The notes: generated by a model from the sequence alone, not told the origin. 64,000 nt of DNA from Levilactobacillus yonginensis (GCF_964065165.1 NZ_OZ061549.1:1302001-1366000); one strand, 5' to 3'; positions 43,401 to 52,289 are shown, counted from the stretch's first letter. Numbers and translations are program-made.

Positions 43401-43917
43401 CAGCGGCTGCAGCACTCGTTGCTGCATCAGCAGCTTTTTGAGCATCATTAACCGTATCTTGACCGGCCTGGCTATTTTGGGTTGCAGTATCAACGGCAGT
43501 CTGATCGTCATTAACTTTACTCTGTGGATCAGTAACGCCCGCTTTCGCAGTGTCAACGGCTCCATTCGCTGCTTCCTGATCCTTAGTTGCTTGATCAACC
43601 TTAGTATTTGCATCAGTAACAGCTTGGTTGGCCTGATCGACAGCACCCGAATCAGTCGTAATTTGACTGTTGGTATCGTCAACCGTCTTTTGTGCCCCGG
43701 AAGTGGCGTTTTGGGCTGCCGTAACGGCAGTCTTAGCATCCTTAACCTCTTGAGAAGCCTCTACTTGTTGATTCAGTTCATCTGAAACTGATTGTGATTG
43801 CGTAGCACCACTACTGACAGGTGCTGTTGAATCCGCGTGAGCAACTAATCCACTGCTTAAAGCGGTTCCTGCTAAAATAGCAGCTGTCCCAGCAGCGATT
43901 TGAATGGTTTTTTTCAT
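40444..43917 (-). CDS. Giant coiled-coil surface protein with SEC10/PgrA domain
   Basis: 1157 residues. Signal peptide KTIQIAAGTAAILAGTALSS with cleavage near AHADS. Long Ala/Asp/Lys/Thr coiled-coil regions (about 45-340 and 620-930) flank a central SEC10/PgrA-type surface-exclusion domain (about 375-610): LAKYTATLINQVRELIGEPK, AKYDTDNWNIYDKRAHDVPA, NEYTTQYFGMALDGMG. A Thr/Pro-rich stalk with PATTPATTPATT repeats, a Gln/Gly segment and a Lys/Thr-rich region follow. The C-terminus has a membrane segment VTTIAGVVVLIAAAFAGFFA and RRRRNQD but no LPxTG motif before it. So the protein is probably held by its membrane helix. SEC10/PgrA proteins are known from conjugative plasmids and as adhesins. 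AAGGGG precedes the ATG. Confidence 0.85.
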   Translation of the reverse strand: MKKTIQIAAGTAAILAGTALSSGLVAHADSTAPVSSGATQSQSVSDELNQQVEASQEVKDAKTAVTAAQNATSGAQKTVDDTNSQITTDSGAVDQANQAVTDANTKVDQATKDQEAANGAVDTAKAGVTDPQSKVNDDQTAVDTATQNSQAGQDTVNDAQKAADAATSAAAAAQKSLADAKTTAGNATPGSIADLKTQISAQEDKLKTDTATAKNTSDVDIPAKQAKVTTATNSTAAASTAAANSAAAVETAQKAQTDAASMADAAAEVVTDKQSALSDYNDSLKDANTALKTATDNSIAASDALTLASNAAAAASTAAVDKEAAIDAAKTAVDKAAAYQQLVKDTVNQTAASLTGMTGNAITLPAGLTLDALKEYVATTSGDATSEAAASAAATLNAIASPGLGLDSNQYQTNASAAAVTYTNAASLTDAQYQDLAKYTATLINQVRELIGEPKVTITTTMMSFAKEIAAKYDTDNWNIYDKRAHDVPAIEAVAGEYGLSATGNYYENMGANTTLSTAKTLDDIRSGIYTTITGMLFDDASSGFGHLMGLAGYDSLNEYTTQYFGMALDGMGQVHFETVTESPSYIEDATKFDTSASAVIANPDTSISTEQSEAMRKTLNDQQAELAKATAATATAQATEDAAVADAASVEAAIDKANADVIAKQDAVTAANKSVTDATTAVSDAQGMVDQVTKSIQDAKDNAQSMQDNLTAANTKLTTAQDNAKKSADALTAAQTAEATEKTALTKLQSDLVDQNATVKQDQSDLDSLNSTLKDYNSAASIVADAQAAADKADAAVAPAQAKLDAANTAQKPLAQALADANAQLAKDQPSLDAANQAVKDAQSKAETAAVALKDANQAVTDAGTTLAAAQKTLTDTQAKLPDAEAALEKAQTDQKDAEDNLVAVRQSVLDKLIAAGQNNGGQTGTTTPTTPVQPANPGQTTGTTTPTTTPATTPATTPATTTTTPKTTPKKTVKATKKSTKKTTAKTSAKKAGTTTSRQLAQYGLSGQTGKKATLTTSHSAANGGTSVLAFAGNAGGHALNVIIPAVTRAADQLTGETVAHAATKPDTTTTKKSATDKQTAKKADTTKAKPEKKAKTSSNTSTSTSKQTASPKADQSSSKQDNSKQVTTIAGVVVLIAAAFAGFFALMRRRRNQD

Positions 43918-44355
43918 CTAAATTATCCCCTTAGATTATAGAAATATTTATTTCTCAATGATTGATGCTTGGTCTGTCGAACTGACCGAAAAGTCCCAGC
44001 CGGTTCATAGCCGTACTGACGGTTGCACAAATTGACCAGAGTGCTGGGCAGTGTCTATCTGATTCTTCCCTTTATGTACATACACCCGAAAAAGCTTAGC
44101 CACGTGTCAAAATAAGAAAGCGTTTCATTTATCGATCAATTTGTGACCGGCTATCTATCAAACATCCGGTACCGCCAACTTTCCAGGCCGATAAGCCACC
44201 TAGAAAGCATACCGCTCTAAACCACCACCTAATTTTTTTAAAATAAAAATATTTTTGTTATGTATTTGTTTGCGGCATAACTAGTTATTGCCACCCTAGT
44301 TTACACCTTTATCCCGTTGATATAAATAATATTTTCGGGGTTTCATAAAGCCCTT
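43918..44355. other. Promoter region of the giant surface protein gene
   Basis: AT-rich DNA without a gene. GAAAGCGTTTC at about 44112 is a cre-like palindrome with two consensus mismatches. No clear promoter pair could be fixed. Confidence 0.35.
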
Positions 44356-44423
44356 AAAAAGGCCCAGTGACAGTCATCACCTCTCGATTAATTTCTAGAA
44401 CGAGAGATGACCATCACTGAGCC
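44356..44423 (-). terminator. Terminator of the two-component system operon
   Basis: GGCTCAGTGATGGTCATC, then TCTCG, pairs with CGAGAGGTGATGACTGTCAC plus TGGGCC on the minus strand, followed by T5. It is about 390 bases beyond the kinase stop, with cloverleaf copy H in between. Confidence 0.75.
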
Positions 44424-44620
44424 TAATAACATCAACGAATTCATAATATTTCACAGAAAATTTCATTCAATTTTTAAGTGATTCTACCCAGACAAGTCTG
44501 CTAAAATCATCATATTTATTTACTAATCTGACGAATCACTGAATCAACCACTAATCAAAAAACATTATCCAACGTCAGGCAAAGCACCACTACTACCGTT
44601 AAATAACGACCACAACGGTA

Positions 44621-44811
44621 GCCTTCGGTTGTCAGGGAGGGGCTCGCCGTGTCGGTGGTGTTAGTCACGGGTGACTTGGCCCGGGGCTTACAGCACGGGA
44701 CGAGTTTGGAAACTTGCGGGTTGGGCAAGGTTTCAAATCGAGCCGGAGGACCGCTTCTCAGGCCGCAGGCGGTCCCCACAGCGGGTCCCTCCCTGGCGGC
44801 CGAAGGCGGCC
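44621..44811 (+). repeat. Cloverleaf repeat, copy H (forward), abutting the kinase stop
   Basis: Ends GTCAGGGAGGGGCTCGCCG and GCGGGTCCCTCCCTGGC. Arm 1 uses GTGGTGTTAGTC with GGCTTACAGCAC (T-T mismatch). Arm 2 pairs GGAAACTTGC with GCAAGGTTTC (A-G mismatch). It ends three bases before the stop codon of the histidine kinase and lies in that gene's 3' untranslated region. Confidence 0.88.
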
Positions 44812-44814
44812 ACT

Positions 44815-46152
44815 CTAGTCTTTGCCACGACGGTTGAGCCCAGTCGAGGCATTCAGTGGCAAGGTCGTCACAAACTGGCTTCCCTGCGGACTATTAGGCT
44901 TAACCGCAATATTCCCATGATGCAAACTAACAATCCAGCTCGCAATCGACAATCCCAACCCGTTACCACCAGTCTGGCGACTTCGGGAAGAATCGACCCG
45001 GTAGAACCGATCAAAGATGCGTTGCCGTTCACTCGACTTAATCCCGATACCCTGGTCAGCCACCACAAGTTGCCATTTACGACCGGTCAATTTCGCCGAT
45101 ATCGTAATCGTACTGTCCTTGGGTGAATACTTCATCGCGTTATCGATCAAAATATTCATTAGCTGATGAATCAGATTCTGATCCATCACTGCCGCAAAGT
45201 CCTCGACCGGTGCTAATTTTAACTGCTTACCTTGACTGGCCGCAATCTCCGTATACGGTTCGACCGTGTGCGCCAAGAAATTTGCAACCTGAGTACTCTC
45301 AAAGTTCGTTTGGACCGTGTTGGAATCAGACCGTGCCAGCGCTAATAAATCCTGCGTCAACTTTTGGAGCCGTTGACTTTCACTATTGGCCACCGCAATG
45401 CTCTCCGCCTGATCAATAATTTTATCGTTCGGCTTGGTCAGCAGTAGTTCCAGTTTATTTTGGATAATTGTGAGTGGCGTCCGCAACTCATGGGCGGCAT
45501 TCCCCACAAACTCAGTCTGCCGCCCCCACGACTTGAGGATTGGCCGCATGGTCAGTCGCGACATCCAACTGCTCATGGCAATCGATAGGAGCCAGAAGAC
45601 CCCCATCGTAATCAACATAACCTTAGTAAAACTACGCATAGCCGCCTTCTGGGGATCAATATTTTCCATGATCAGCAGGTAGCGTCCAGCCACGGACTTG
45701 TCCGCGTTGCTCTTTGGTACCTTGACCAAGAGCGTTCGAAAATTATACTTGTCCTTGACTAAAATTGACCGGAGTTTGCCCACCTCGGTCGTATCTAACG
45801 TAATGTTTCTTAACGTTTCGTACCGCGACCCCAGTTGCAACTTGTTCATCACTTGCCCTTCATTGTTGAAAATCAGGGTGGTCGTCATGAACGGGTGAAT
45901 CGAACGATGCGGCCGCGCTAACTGTTTATCCTGCGCCCCGTCCTGTCCAAAGGGTTGCACACCATCTTGCCGTGGTGGCCCAGCCAACCGAGCACTTCGT
46001 TCGACCCGCAGTGCTTGGTCAGTACTAGTCAGGATAGCTTGTCGAAACAGCACAAACACAATGATGCCCAGCAACAAGAAGATAATGGAGAACCCAATAA
46101 AATTACTCCAAAATAGGCGCCACTGTTGGGCGCGATTAACTCTATTGCTCAT
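44815..46152 (-). CDS. Sensor histidine kinase, CiaH-like
   Basis: 445 residues. Two membrane helices (about 16-38 and 177-197) enclose an extracellular loop of about 140 residues. The DHp helix has the phosphoacceptor His221 in NAAHELRTPLTIIQNKLELL. The ATPase domain shows the N box (LMNILIDNAMKYS), G1 (VVADQGIGI), F (RIFDRFYRVD) and G2 (GGNGLGLSIASWIV). It overlaps the response regulator gene by 11 bases, so the pair is coupled. Layout and neighbour resemble CiaRH/ArlRS systems that sense envelope stress; the signal here is unknown. Cloverleaf copy H directly follows the stop. Confidence 0.9.
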   Translation of the reverse strand: MSNRVNRAQQWRLFWSNFIGFSIIFLLLGIIVFVLFRQAILTSTDQALRVERSARLAGPPRQDGVQPFGQDGAQDKQLARPHRSIHPFMTTTLIFNNEGQVMNKLQLGSRYETLRNITLDTTEVGKLRSILVKDKYNFRTLLVKVPKSNADKSVAGRYLLIMENIDPQKAAMRSFTKVMLITMGVFWLLSIAMSSWMSRLTMRPILKSWGRQTEFVGNAAHELRTPLTIIQNKLELLLTKPNDKIIDQAESIAVANSESQRLQKLTQDLLALARSDSNTVQTNFESTQVANFLAHTVEPYTEIAASQGKQLKLAPVEDFAAVMDQNLIHQLMNILIDNAMKYSPKDSTITISAKLTGRKWQLVVADQGIGIKSSERQRIFDRFYRVDSSRSRQTGGNGLGLSIASWIVSLHHGNIAVKPNSPQGSQFVTTLPLNASTGLNRRGKD

Positions 46153-46834
46153 CGGGGGCCTCCATAATATACCCCGCGTTCCGGATAGTTCGCAACGACA
46201 GGTCGCTACCGGCGTGCTTAAGTTCCTTACGTAAATTGCTCATATAAACTTCAACCACGGACAGACTAGTCTCCGAGTCAAACCCCCATAAACGATTAAA
46301 TATCTGTTCCTTCGTGATAATGGTCCCGGGATTGGCTACCAGATAAGCCAACAAATCAAATTCCCGACCTTTTAAGGTTAATGGGTTACCGTCAAAAGTT
46401 GCCAGGTGCTTGCTGGTATTGATTTCCAACTGACCCAGACTGATGACATCACTGCTATTTAGGTGCCCCGTCCGCTTCAACAGCGCCTTCATGCGAGCTA
46501 ATAGTTCTTCCCGGTGAAATGGCTTGGTTACGTAGTCATCCGCCCCATCGTTAAACCCCCGCAACTTATCGGCAATCGTATCCTTAGCGGTTAAAATCAG
46601 CACCGGTGTGCCTACCCCTTTGTTGCGGATGTGTAGCAACAGGTCTAAGCCGCTTTCGCCAGGCAACATCAAGTCTAGAATAATGGCGTCAAACACACCC
46701 TGACTCGCTAGAAATTCTCCCTGTTCACCGTCAAATGCGGTGGTTGTTTCACAAATCGGCTGGATTAATTCAACAATGTCCGCAGACAGTTCTTTTTCAT
46801 CTTCTACAACTAATACCTTGGCTGAGCTACTCAA
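46142..46834 (-). CDS. OmpR-family response regulator, CiaR-like
   Basis: 230 residues. Receiver domain with VLVVEDEKEL, phosphorylation site Asp54 in AIILDLMLPG, Thr in LILTAKD and Lys in DDYVTKPF. The C-terminal OmpR-type winged helix has LTLKGREFDLLAYLVANPGT and SVVEVYMSNLRKELKH. The start is TTG at 46834, eight bases after AAAGGAGG. A DNA-binding partner of the downstream kinase; targets are unknown, though envelope genes are usual for this group. Confidence 0.92.
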   Translation of the reverse strand: MSSSAKVLVVEDEKELSADIVELIQPICETTTAFDGEQGEFLASQGVFDAIILDLMLPGESGLDLLLHIRNKGVGTPVLILTAKDTIADKLRGFNDGADDYVTKPFHREELLARMKALLKRTGHLNSSDVISLGQLEINTSKHLATFDGNPLTLKGREFDLLAYLVANPGTIITKEQIFNRLWGFDSETSLSVVEVYMSNLRKELKHAGSDLSLRTIRNAGYIMEAPDEQ

Positions 46835-46850
46835 CGGGCGTTCCTCCTTT

Positions 46851-47074
46851 AAAATTCTAAAGTTAACAATAGTTATTAATATTACGTAGTCGTTGTTTGG
46901 CCGCCTACAGCCAACAAATTACTTAGCTGCAGGTTGAATATCCGCTGACTTCCCGGCTTACACAGTGTTCTTAGACGACTATGATCAACGACTGAAACAG
47001 TCGTTGTCAATTGGACCAAAGCTGCTAAGTGTCCGCATTTTCCGACTGTCGTCGTGGTAAAACACAATCAGAGT
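46851..47074. other. Upstream region of the two-component operon with a decayed repeat
   Basis: Contains the operon promoter. At 46896-47060 it has scattered cloverleaf-like words (GGCCGCC, CGGCTTACA) and a perfect hairpin AACGACTG-AAA-CAGTCGTT at 46990. Possibly an eroded copy. Confidence 0.3.
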
Positions 47075-47262
47075 CGAAAGCAGCCAAGGATGGAGCCGAC
47101 CGTGTCAGTGGTGTTAGCTGGCGATTTTTTCAGCCAGCTTATAACACGGGCGACTTTGGCGGCACGGGTCCTTCATGGCTGCAAGCGAGCGAGAAGACTG
47201 GTGCTTTTCCAGTCTGAAGCATCCCCACAGCAGGCGGAGTTCCTGGTAGCCAGAGCGCGGCC
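47075..47262 (+). repeat. Cloverleaf repeat, copy I (forward)
   Basis: GAAAGCAGCCAAGGATGGAG on the left and CGGAGTTCCTGGTAGCC on the right are degraded ends. Arm 1 GTGTTAGCTGGC with GCCAGCTTATAACAC keeps the T-T mismatch. Arm 2 GAGAAGACTGG with CCAGTCT is fully paired. The 470 bases to the yfhO-like gene hold nothing else I can name. Confidence 0.75.
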
Positions 47263-47734
47263 AATTTAGAACAATTCAACGGTTCAAATTCTTACCAATA
47301 CTGGGACAAGCTACGTATTTCAGCTTTCTACCTTTAGTTCTTAGCAAAAAAGCTCTCTACCAGTAATCATCCCTAACAATACGTCAATTAGGGAACCCAC
47401 GCAATCATTGCATCACGCGGCATTGTTAGACTTTAACTAGACACCCAATCGTAAATGAGCAACCTTTCAACTAAGAGATTCACTACGTCAAACACCCCGA
47501 CATCTCCGACAATCGGTTGCTACCATCCACTACTTGGCAGTCTGAGGTTATAGTGTACCTGCTTAACGATAACGTAACCTTAAGTTGTTTGCTTTACCAA
47601 ACGCTAAATTTTTTCGAAGATTCGGCCATCAACTACGGAACTTATCTTAAAGTGAGGTAGACTTTTATCAAAGTAGTCTGCATGGTATCCTATTAAGGTC
47701 AGACATTTTGTTCGTCATCAACGGAGGGGTTTTC

Positions 47735-50461
47735 ATGAATCAACAACGTCACACTCTAGCTGCCCTACGCGTTAGCCGCTGGGTGTATGGGGGAGCATTC
47801 TTACTACCACTGATCATTATGTGCGTGGTTTTCTTTGAACTAAAAATCACACCGTTTGGTCACCGGAACCTATTATTTAGTGATATGGGCGCACAATACA
47901 TTCCCATTCTCGAGAATTTACGACACACAATTTTAAATGGACAGTTCCACCTATTTTCATTTTCACTAGGAACTGGTAGCGGCATCTTGCCGTTACTGAC
48001 CTACTACGTCATCAGTCCGTTCAACCTACTGATTTTCCCGTTTTCGGCGGCGCACTTACCGACCGCCATCACCTGGATCATCATTTTAAAAATTAGTACC
48101 ATTGGCCTCAGCATGGCCGTCTTCCTCCGCCACGCCTTTCTTCGCAGCGGCTGGTCCATGCTACTATTCTCCACGGCCTTCAGTCTCTGTGGTTTTGTGG
48201 CGATGTACTTCTACGATATGATGTGGCTCGACGCCTTAATCTGGTTACCGCTGGTTGCGTTAGGCCTTCACCGGATCGTTAGCCGCCACCGCTACGGACT
48301 CTACACTGTCAGCCTAACCGCCACCATCATCTGCAATTACTACTTAGGCTATATGACCTGTCTCTTCTCCGTCATGTACTTTATCTATTTAATTATTGAA
48401 CATCAACCAAACCCAACCCCGTTCAAAGACGTTTGGCACATGCACCTGGCCGCCATCCGTCAATTCATGATTGGCTCGTTGTTAGCAGGCGGGATGTCCA
48501 TGATCGTCCTAATTCCGACGGCAATGGGCATGCTACTGACCGGAAAAAATGCCATGTTCGTGGCAAACTTCCTACCAACACCACTCTTCGGACCGGAAGT
48601 CATGGCCCAATTTGGACCCTTAGCTGGCAACTATCAGTCCCACCTGTACCACGCACCATCAGTCTTTATGGGAACGCTGATGTTCCTGTTGCTCATCGTT
48701 TACTTCGTTTCTCCACGTATTCGTGCGGTAGAAAAACGTCGGACCATGTGGCTCCTAATTACTATGGGATTAAGCCTATTTGTGACCCTCTTCAACACCA
48801 TCTGGCACATGTTCCAGCAACCAGCCGGCTTTCCGTTTAGAAACGTCTTTTTCTTCACCTTCTTGGTGTTAACGACGGCCTACCGCGCTTGGCAAACTCG
48901 GCCTGCTCAAACCATGAACGACCCCCAAAAGGTGCTCGCTTTGGTTTGGGGCATGGGCCTGCTGGCGATTGGCTTTCTCTCAGCGCAAGTCATTCCCCGC
49001 ATCTGGGCACGCTTCCTACCTAGCTACAACAACGACCTCTACTTACACAGTCAACCGCAATTTCACTTACTCTGGCTGGCGTTGGGACTCCTACTCCTAA
49101 ATACCATGCTCTTATTCATTAGTGAGTGGCGACCGATTCGAATCGGCCTGCTGGGATTGCTCCTATCGGTCGAACTCGGAAGCAACTTCTACACGGGTAC
49201 GCAGGGCATCAATTTTGGCTCACAAACGAAATTTGAAAAATCCTTTAAACAGGACGCGGCTATTCTAAATAAAATCCACGCGAACCAGGCTAAGGCCAAC
49301 CTTCACCGAATCGACTACCAGCATTCCGAAATTGGCCAAGCTTACAGTGGGGCTTACAACCACTACAATGATCCGATCATGTTCGACTATCCTGGCGTGA
49401 GCCTTTATAGTTCAACGTTGATGGAACAATCGCGCGTTTTCCAACATGATTTAGGTTATTTCAGCGCCAACGTTCGCCGTATCAGTACGCAGGGGTACAC
49501 ACATCTGACAGATACTTTGCTGGGCGTAAAATACCGGTTAAATGCTGGTAACCCCCACCCGGTCACCAAGTTGAGCGCCTATGCCGGCATCGGTTTTGCC
49601 GTACCCAAAGCGATGACCGACCTCCAACTGAATGACCAATCGGCCTTCTACAACCAGCAACGTGTGTTAAATGCCCTGGGTGCAGAACGTGACACGCTCG
49701 ACCCCGTTACGGTTAAGAGTGTGGCCACCCGGCGGGCTAAGGTGGCCGAGGTCAACAGCATTCCTGATAAGACCTACATTCCGGGCCCGCGCTACCTACA
49801 GACGTTTACGGTCCGGATCAACGCAACTGGCTTATTACACGGCTATTCACCGTCCAACACGCTGGTCTATTCCAGCCTGAGGGTCAACGGCAAGAGTGCC
49901 AAGCCGATGATCAATGCCGACGGTTACCGTTACATCTTCCGACTTGGTCAGTTCACACGAGGCCAAACTTTGAAAATCAGTTACATTACGCAGGAACCCG
50001 CTGCGGGCTACAGTAACCAGTTCGTTTCATTGAATCAAACGCGGTACGCATCACTAGTCACCCAGCTAAAGCAGAACCGTTTCAAGCTTCGCAAGAATAG
50101 CGGTGTTTCCTGGTTGTCTGGTGATGTGAACGGCACCAAGCAAAAATCAATGCTATACCTGGCCATTCCCAAAACACCGGGGTGGTCAGCCACCGTGAAT
50201 GGTCGACCGGTTAAGATACAATCGGCTATGCATGCGCGGTCGGTCGTGCCCATCATCCGCAATTATGACGGGATGATTGCCCTGCCGTTGCAACGGGGTA
50301 AGAACCACGTAACATTGACGTACCAAACGCCTGGGTTGAAGGCCGGTGCGCTCATCAGTGCGGCCAGCTTCATCATTTTCGCCTTTCTGTGGGTCACCGT
50401 CGAGTGGCGGCGCCCATTGGCTAAGCGGACGGATGATCAGAAGAAGGAACGACATTTCTAA
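47735..50461 (+). CDS. YfhO-family polytopic membrane protein
   Basis: 908 residues from ATG 47735 (GGAGG nine bases upstream; an in-frame TTG at 47708 precedes that site). About twelve to thirteen membrane segments fill the first 560 residues, with FSDMGAQYIPILENLRHTIL and FSFSLGTGSGILPLLTYYVI, the signature of YfhO proteins. A large outer domain (about 520-870) and a final membrane helix follow (VTLTYQTPGLKAGALISAAS). YfhO is a GT-C-type glycosyltransferase linked to glycosylation of teichoic acids or lipid-carried sugars in Bacillus and Listeria; the donor here is unknown. Monocistronic with a strong terminator. Confidence 0.85.
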   Translation: MNQQRHTLAALRVSRWVYGGAFLLPLIIMCVVFFELKITPFGHRNLLFSDMGAQYIPILENLRHTILNGQFHLFSFSLGTGSGILPLLTYYVISPFNLLIFPFSAAHLPTAITWIIILKISTIGLSMAVFLRHAFLRSGWSMLLFSTAFSLCGFVAMYFYDMMWLDALIWLPLVALGLHRIVSRHRYGLYTVSLTATIICNYYLGYMTCLFSVMYFIYLIIEHQPNPTPFKDVWHMHLAAIRQFMIGSLLAGGMSMIVLIPTAMGMLLTGKNAMFVANFLPTPLFGPEVMAQFGPLAGNYQSHLYHAPSVFMGTLMFLLLIVYFVSPRIRAVEKRRTMWLLITMGLSLFVTLFNTIWHMFQQPAGFPFRNVFFFTFLVLTTAYRAWQTRPAQTMNDPQKVLALVWGMGLLAIGFLSAQVIPRIWARFLPSYNNDLYLHSQPQFHLLWLALGLLLLNTMLLFISEWRPIRIGLLGLLLSVELGSNFYTGTQGINFGSQTKFEKSFKQDAAILNKIHANQAKANLHRIDYQHSEIGQAYSGAYNHYNDPIMFDYPGVSLYSSTLMEQSRVFQHDLGYFSANVRRISTQGYTHLTDTLLGVKYRLNAGNPHPVTKLSAYAGIGFAVPKAMTDLQLNDQSAFYNQQRVLNALGAERDTLDPVTVKSVATRRAKVAEVNSIPDKTYIPGPRYLQTFTVRINATGLLHGYSPSNTLVYSSLRVNGKSAKPMINADGYRYIFRLGQFTRGQTLKISYITQEPAAGYSNQFVSLNQTRYASLVTQLKQNRFKLRKNSGVSWLSGDVNGTKQKSMLYLAIPKTPGWSATVNGRPVKIQSAMHARSVVPIIRNYDGMIALPLQRGKNHVTLTYQTPGLKAGALISAASFIIFAFLWVTVEWRRPLAKRTDDQKKERHF

Positions 50462-50473
50462 CTGAATTTTCTG

Positions 50474-50505
50474 GTGTCCAGGCTTTGATTGCCTGGACAC
50501 TTTTT
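50474..50505 (+). terminator. Terminator of the yfhO-like gene
   Basis: GTGTCCAGGC pairs perfectly with GCCTGGACAC around seven bases, followed by T5. Confidence 0.92.
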
Positions 50506-50533
50506 AATTATCCTAAGGACAGACAGGATGGAT

Positions 50534-50689
50534 TGCCGCCTCCAGAGGTTGGGGGCAATCCTCGCTGTGGGGACCGGGGGAAGCCACAGAACGGTCTTCC
50601 CCCTCGACTTGAAACCTTGCCCAATCCGCAAGGCTTCGAGCTCGTCCCGTGGCGTTAGAACGAACATTGTCTCCAGCCTCTTCCGGCTA
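50534..50689 (-). repeat. Cloverleaf repeat, copy J (reverse, one arm lost)
   Basis: GGGGGAAGCC with GGTCTTCCCCC and TTGAAACCTTGC with GCAAGGCTTCGAG are intact arms next to CTGTGGGGACC. The third arm and right terminal repeat are degraded (ACATTGTCTCCAGCC). Confidence 0.8.
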
Positions 50690-50913
50690 CATGACTACTT
50701 ATCTGGTACATTATGCGCATTCTATTCAGCAATTAGTCTGATATAGTTGGCAGAAATAACCTCAGATCGAGATGTCATATACATTTACCTTGCCAAGTTA
50801 GAAAAAATCGACTCGAGTAAGCAACTCTTGCCAGCCTGACCAATCCAATCTCAACCATACATCAGCCTAACATTCGTACCGTAATCGCCCATATAACGTT
50901 AATGACTCACCGT

Positions 50914-51181
50914 AGCCAGCCAGTGCCAGGGAGGGTTCCCGCAGTGTCGATGGTGTTGGTCTGGGTGAACTTCCCGGACTTACAGCATGCGATGCGTTTG
51001 AAGACTTATTTGGGCTTTAATAAGGCTTCAAACCAAGCTGGAGGACCGCTCCTCAGGCCGCAGGCGTTCCCCACAGCGGGGATCCTCCCTGGCACTGGCT
51101 GGCGGAATCCCGAATCTACACCACGGGATGCGTTCCTCACAGCGGGCAGCGGGGACTCTCCCTGGCGCCGGCTGGCGGAAT
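50914..51181 (+). repeat. Cloverleaf repeat, copy K (forward) with duplicated right end
   Basis: Ends CAGTGCCAGGGAGGGTTCCC and GGGGATCCTCCCTGGCACTG pair. Arm 2 GTTTGAAGACTTATT with AATAAGGCTTCAAAC keeps the A-G mismatch. The main copy ends at 51105. At 51129-51181 its right end is present a second time (GCGTTCCTCACAGCGGG then CTCTCCCTGGCGCCGGCTGG). Confidence 0.85.
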
Positions 51182-51273
51182 AACTCCACAATATTTAAAC
51201 AAATTACGGTTTGAAGTTAGCGGTGTTCATTTCACGACGAGGGGTGTATCCTGAACGCAGGAGGGGATTTTTT

Positions 51274-52098
51274 ATGACTGGATTACATAAATGGGGATTG
51301 GCCTTAGCCGTCACATTGCTCGCTGTTGGCGGTAGCGTCACCGGTGCTTCTGCGGCAACCAAGACCAAAGATTTACCGTTATACACGACGTACGTTCGAA
51401 CCAAGAAGGCCATGACCATCGGGGCTAAGTTGAAAACCAAGGCCGGATACCGAACCGTTTACGTTAAAAAGAATCAACTGTTAGCTGTGAACACGGTCGA
51501 CACCAAGCAAGTTGGTAAGCAATTTAAGGAATATGCGACCTTCACTCTGGGGGCGGTCCATTATGCTAAGATCAAGAGCTTGAAATACAGCCCGAAAACT
51601 ATTCGGTTCAGTACTGCCAATTTTAAACGGGTCAAAACACTGAAGGCACCCGTTCGCACACAGCTGTTACTCAAGGGAACGGGCTACAAGATGGGCCGCA
51701 ACCGGATTTACCAACCAGGCCTCGTACTGACGCTGGATAACTATCTACAAACTTATAGCAAGTCCCAGCTCAAAAAATACGATCCCAACTGGACCAATCC
51801 AACAACCGATGTCAGTGACTTCACGTTTATGAACAAGAAGCCACTCGGCAGCGTTAAAGTGACGAAGCTGACCAAAAAGGGCCAGACCTACATCCTGGAT
51901 TACAAGACGCCACTCAAGGGTTTCGCCGACAAAAAAATCAGTAAACACCACTATCGTCTAACGATTAAGCAATTAGGCACTAGCAAGCAAAATTATCTGC
52001 CAATCGACGATACCTACGATGCTGCGGCTTCTTGGACCAATTACCAACTCAACAACAAGCCCTACTTCGCTGGGCAAATGGAATGGGGTCTCGACTAG
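51274..52098 (+). CDS. Secreted protein of unknown function
   Basis: About 274 residues from ATG 51274, which has AGGAGGGG nine bases upstream; an in-frame ATG at 51211 is upstream of that site. Signal peptide GLHKWGLALAVTLLAVGGSV with cleavage near ASAA. The mature protein is basic, rich in Lys, Thr and Tyr (TYVRTKKAMTIGAKLKTKAG) and without cysteines; it ends YFAGQMEWGLD. No domain recognised, no wall anchor. Possibly a charge-bound wall protein. Cloverleaf copy K lies immediately upstream, so the promoter must sit inside or just behind the repeat. Confidence 0.72.
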   Translation: MTGLHKWGLALAVTLLAVGGSVTGASAATKTKDLPLYTTYVRTKKAMTIGAKLKTKAGYRTVYVKKNQLLAVNTVDTKQVGKQFKEYATFTLGAVHYAKIKSLKYSPKTIRFSTANFKRVKTLKAPVRTQLLLKGTGYKMGRNRIYQPGLVLTLDNYLQTYSKSQLKKYDPNWTNPTTDVSDFTFMNKKPLGSVKVTKLTKKGQTYILDYKTPLKGFADKKISKHHYRLTIKQLGTSKQNYLPIDDTYDAAASWTNYQLNNKPYFAGQMEWGLD

Positions 52099-52173
52099 TC
52101 CCTACCTCTACTAACGAAATTGGGACCGAATTTGTCACCCATTTTCACGAAAAAAGTCAATTTTACACAGAAA

Positions 52174-52216
52174 CGGTCCTCACCCCGGCATATTGCCGTT
52201 GGTGAGGACCGCTTTT
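52174..52216. terminator. Bidirectional terminator
   Basis: CGGTCCTCACC pairs perfectly with GGTGAGGACCG, followed by CTTTT on the + strand. It lies between the convergent secreted-protein and antiporter genes. Confidence 0.85.
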
Positions 52217-52289
52217 AGATTTAAGCATATCAGACAAACCATTACTACTCGCTGACCACTCAACAGCAACCGTAGGCGAAACACCAATC

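Noticed and set aside
41000..43800. Many small frames inside the giant surface protein gene
   Set aside because: They come from its repetitive Ala/Thr/Asp coding sequence read in other frames.
44106..44125. cre site upstream of the giant surface protein gene
   Set aside because: GAAAGCGTTTC is palindromic but misses two fixed positions of the cre consensus, and the promoter is not located.
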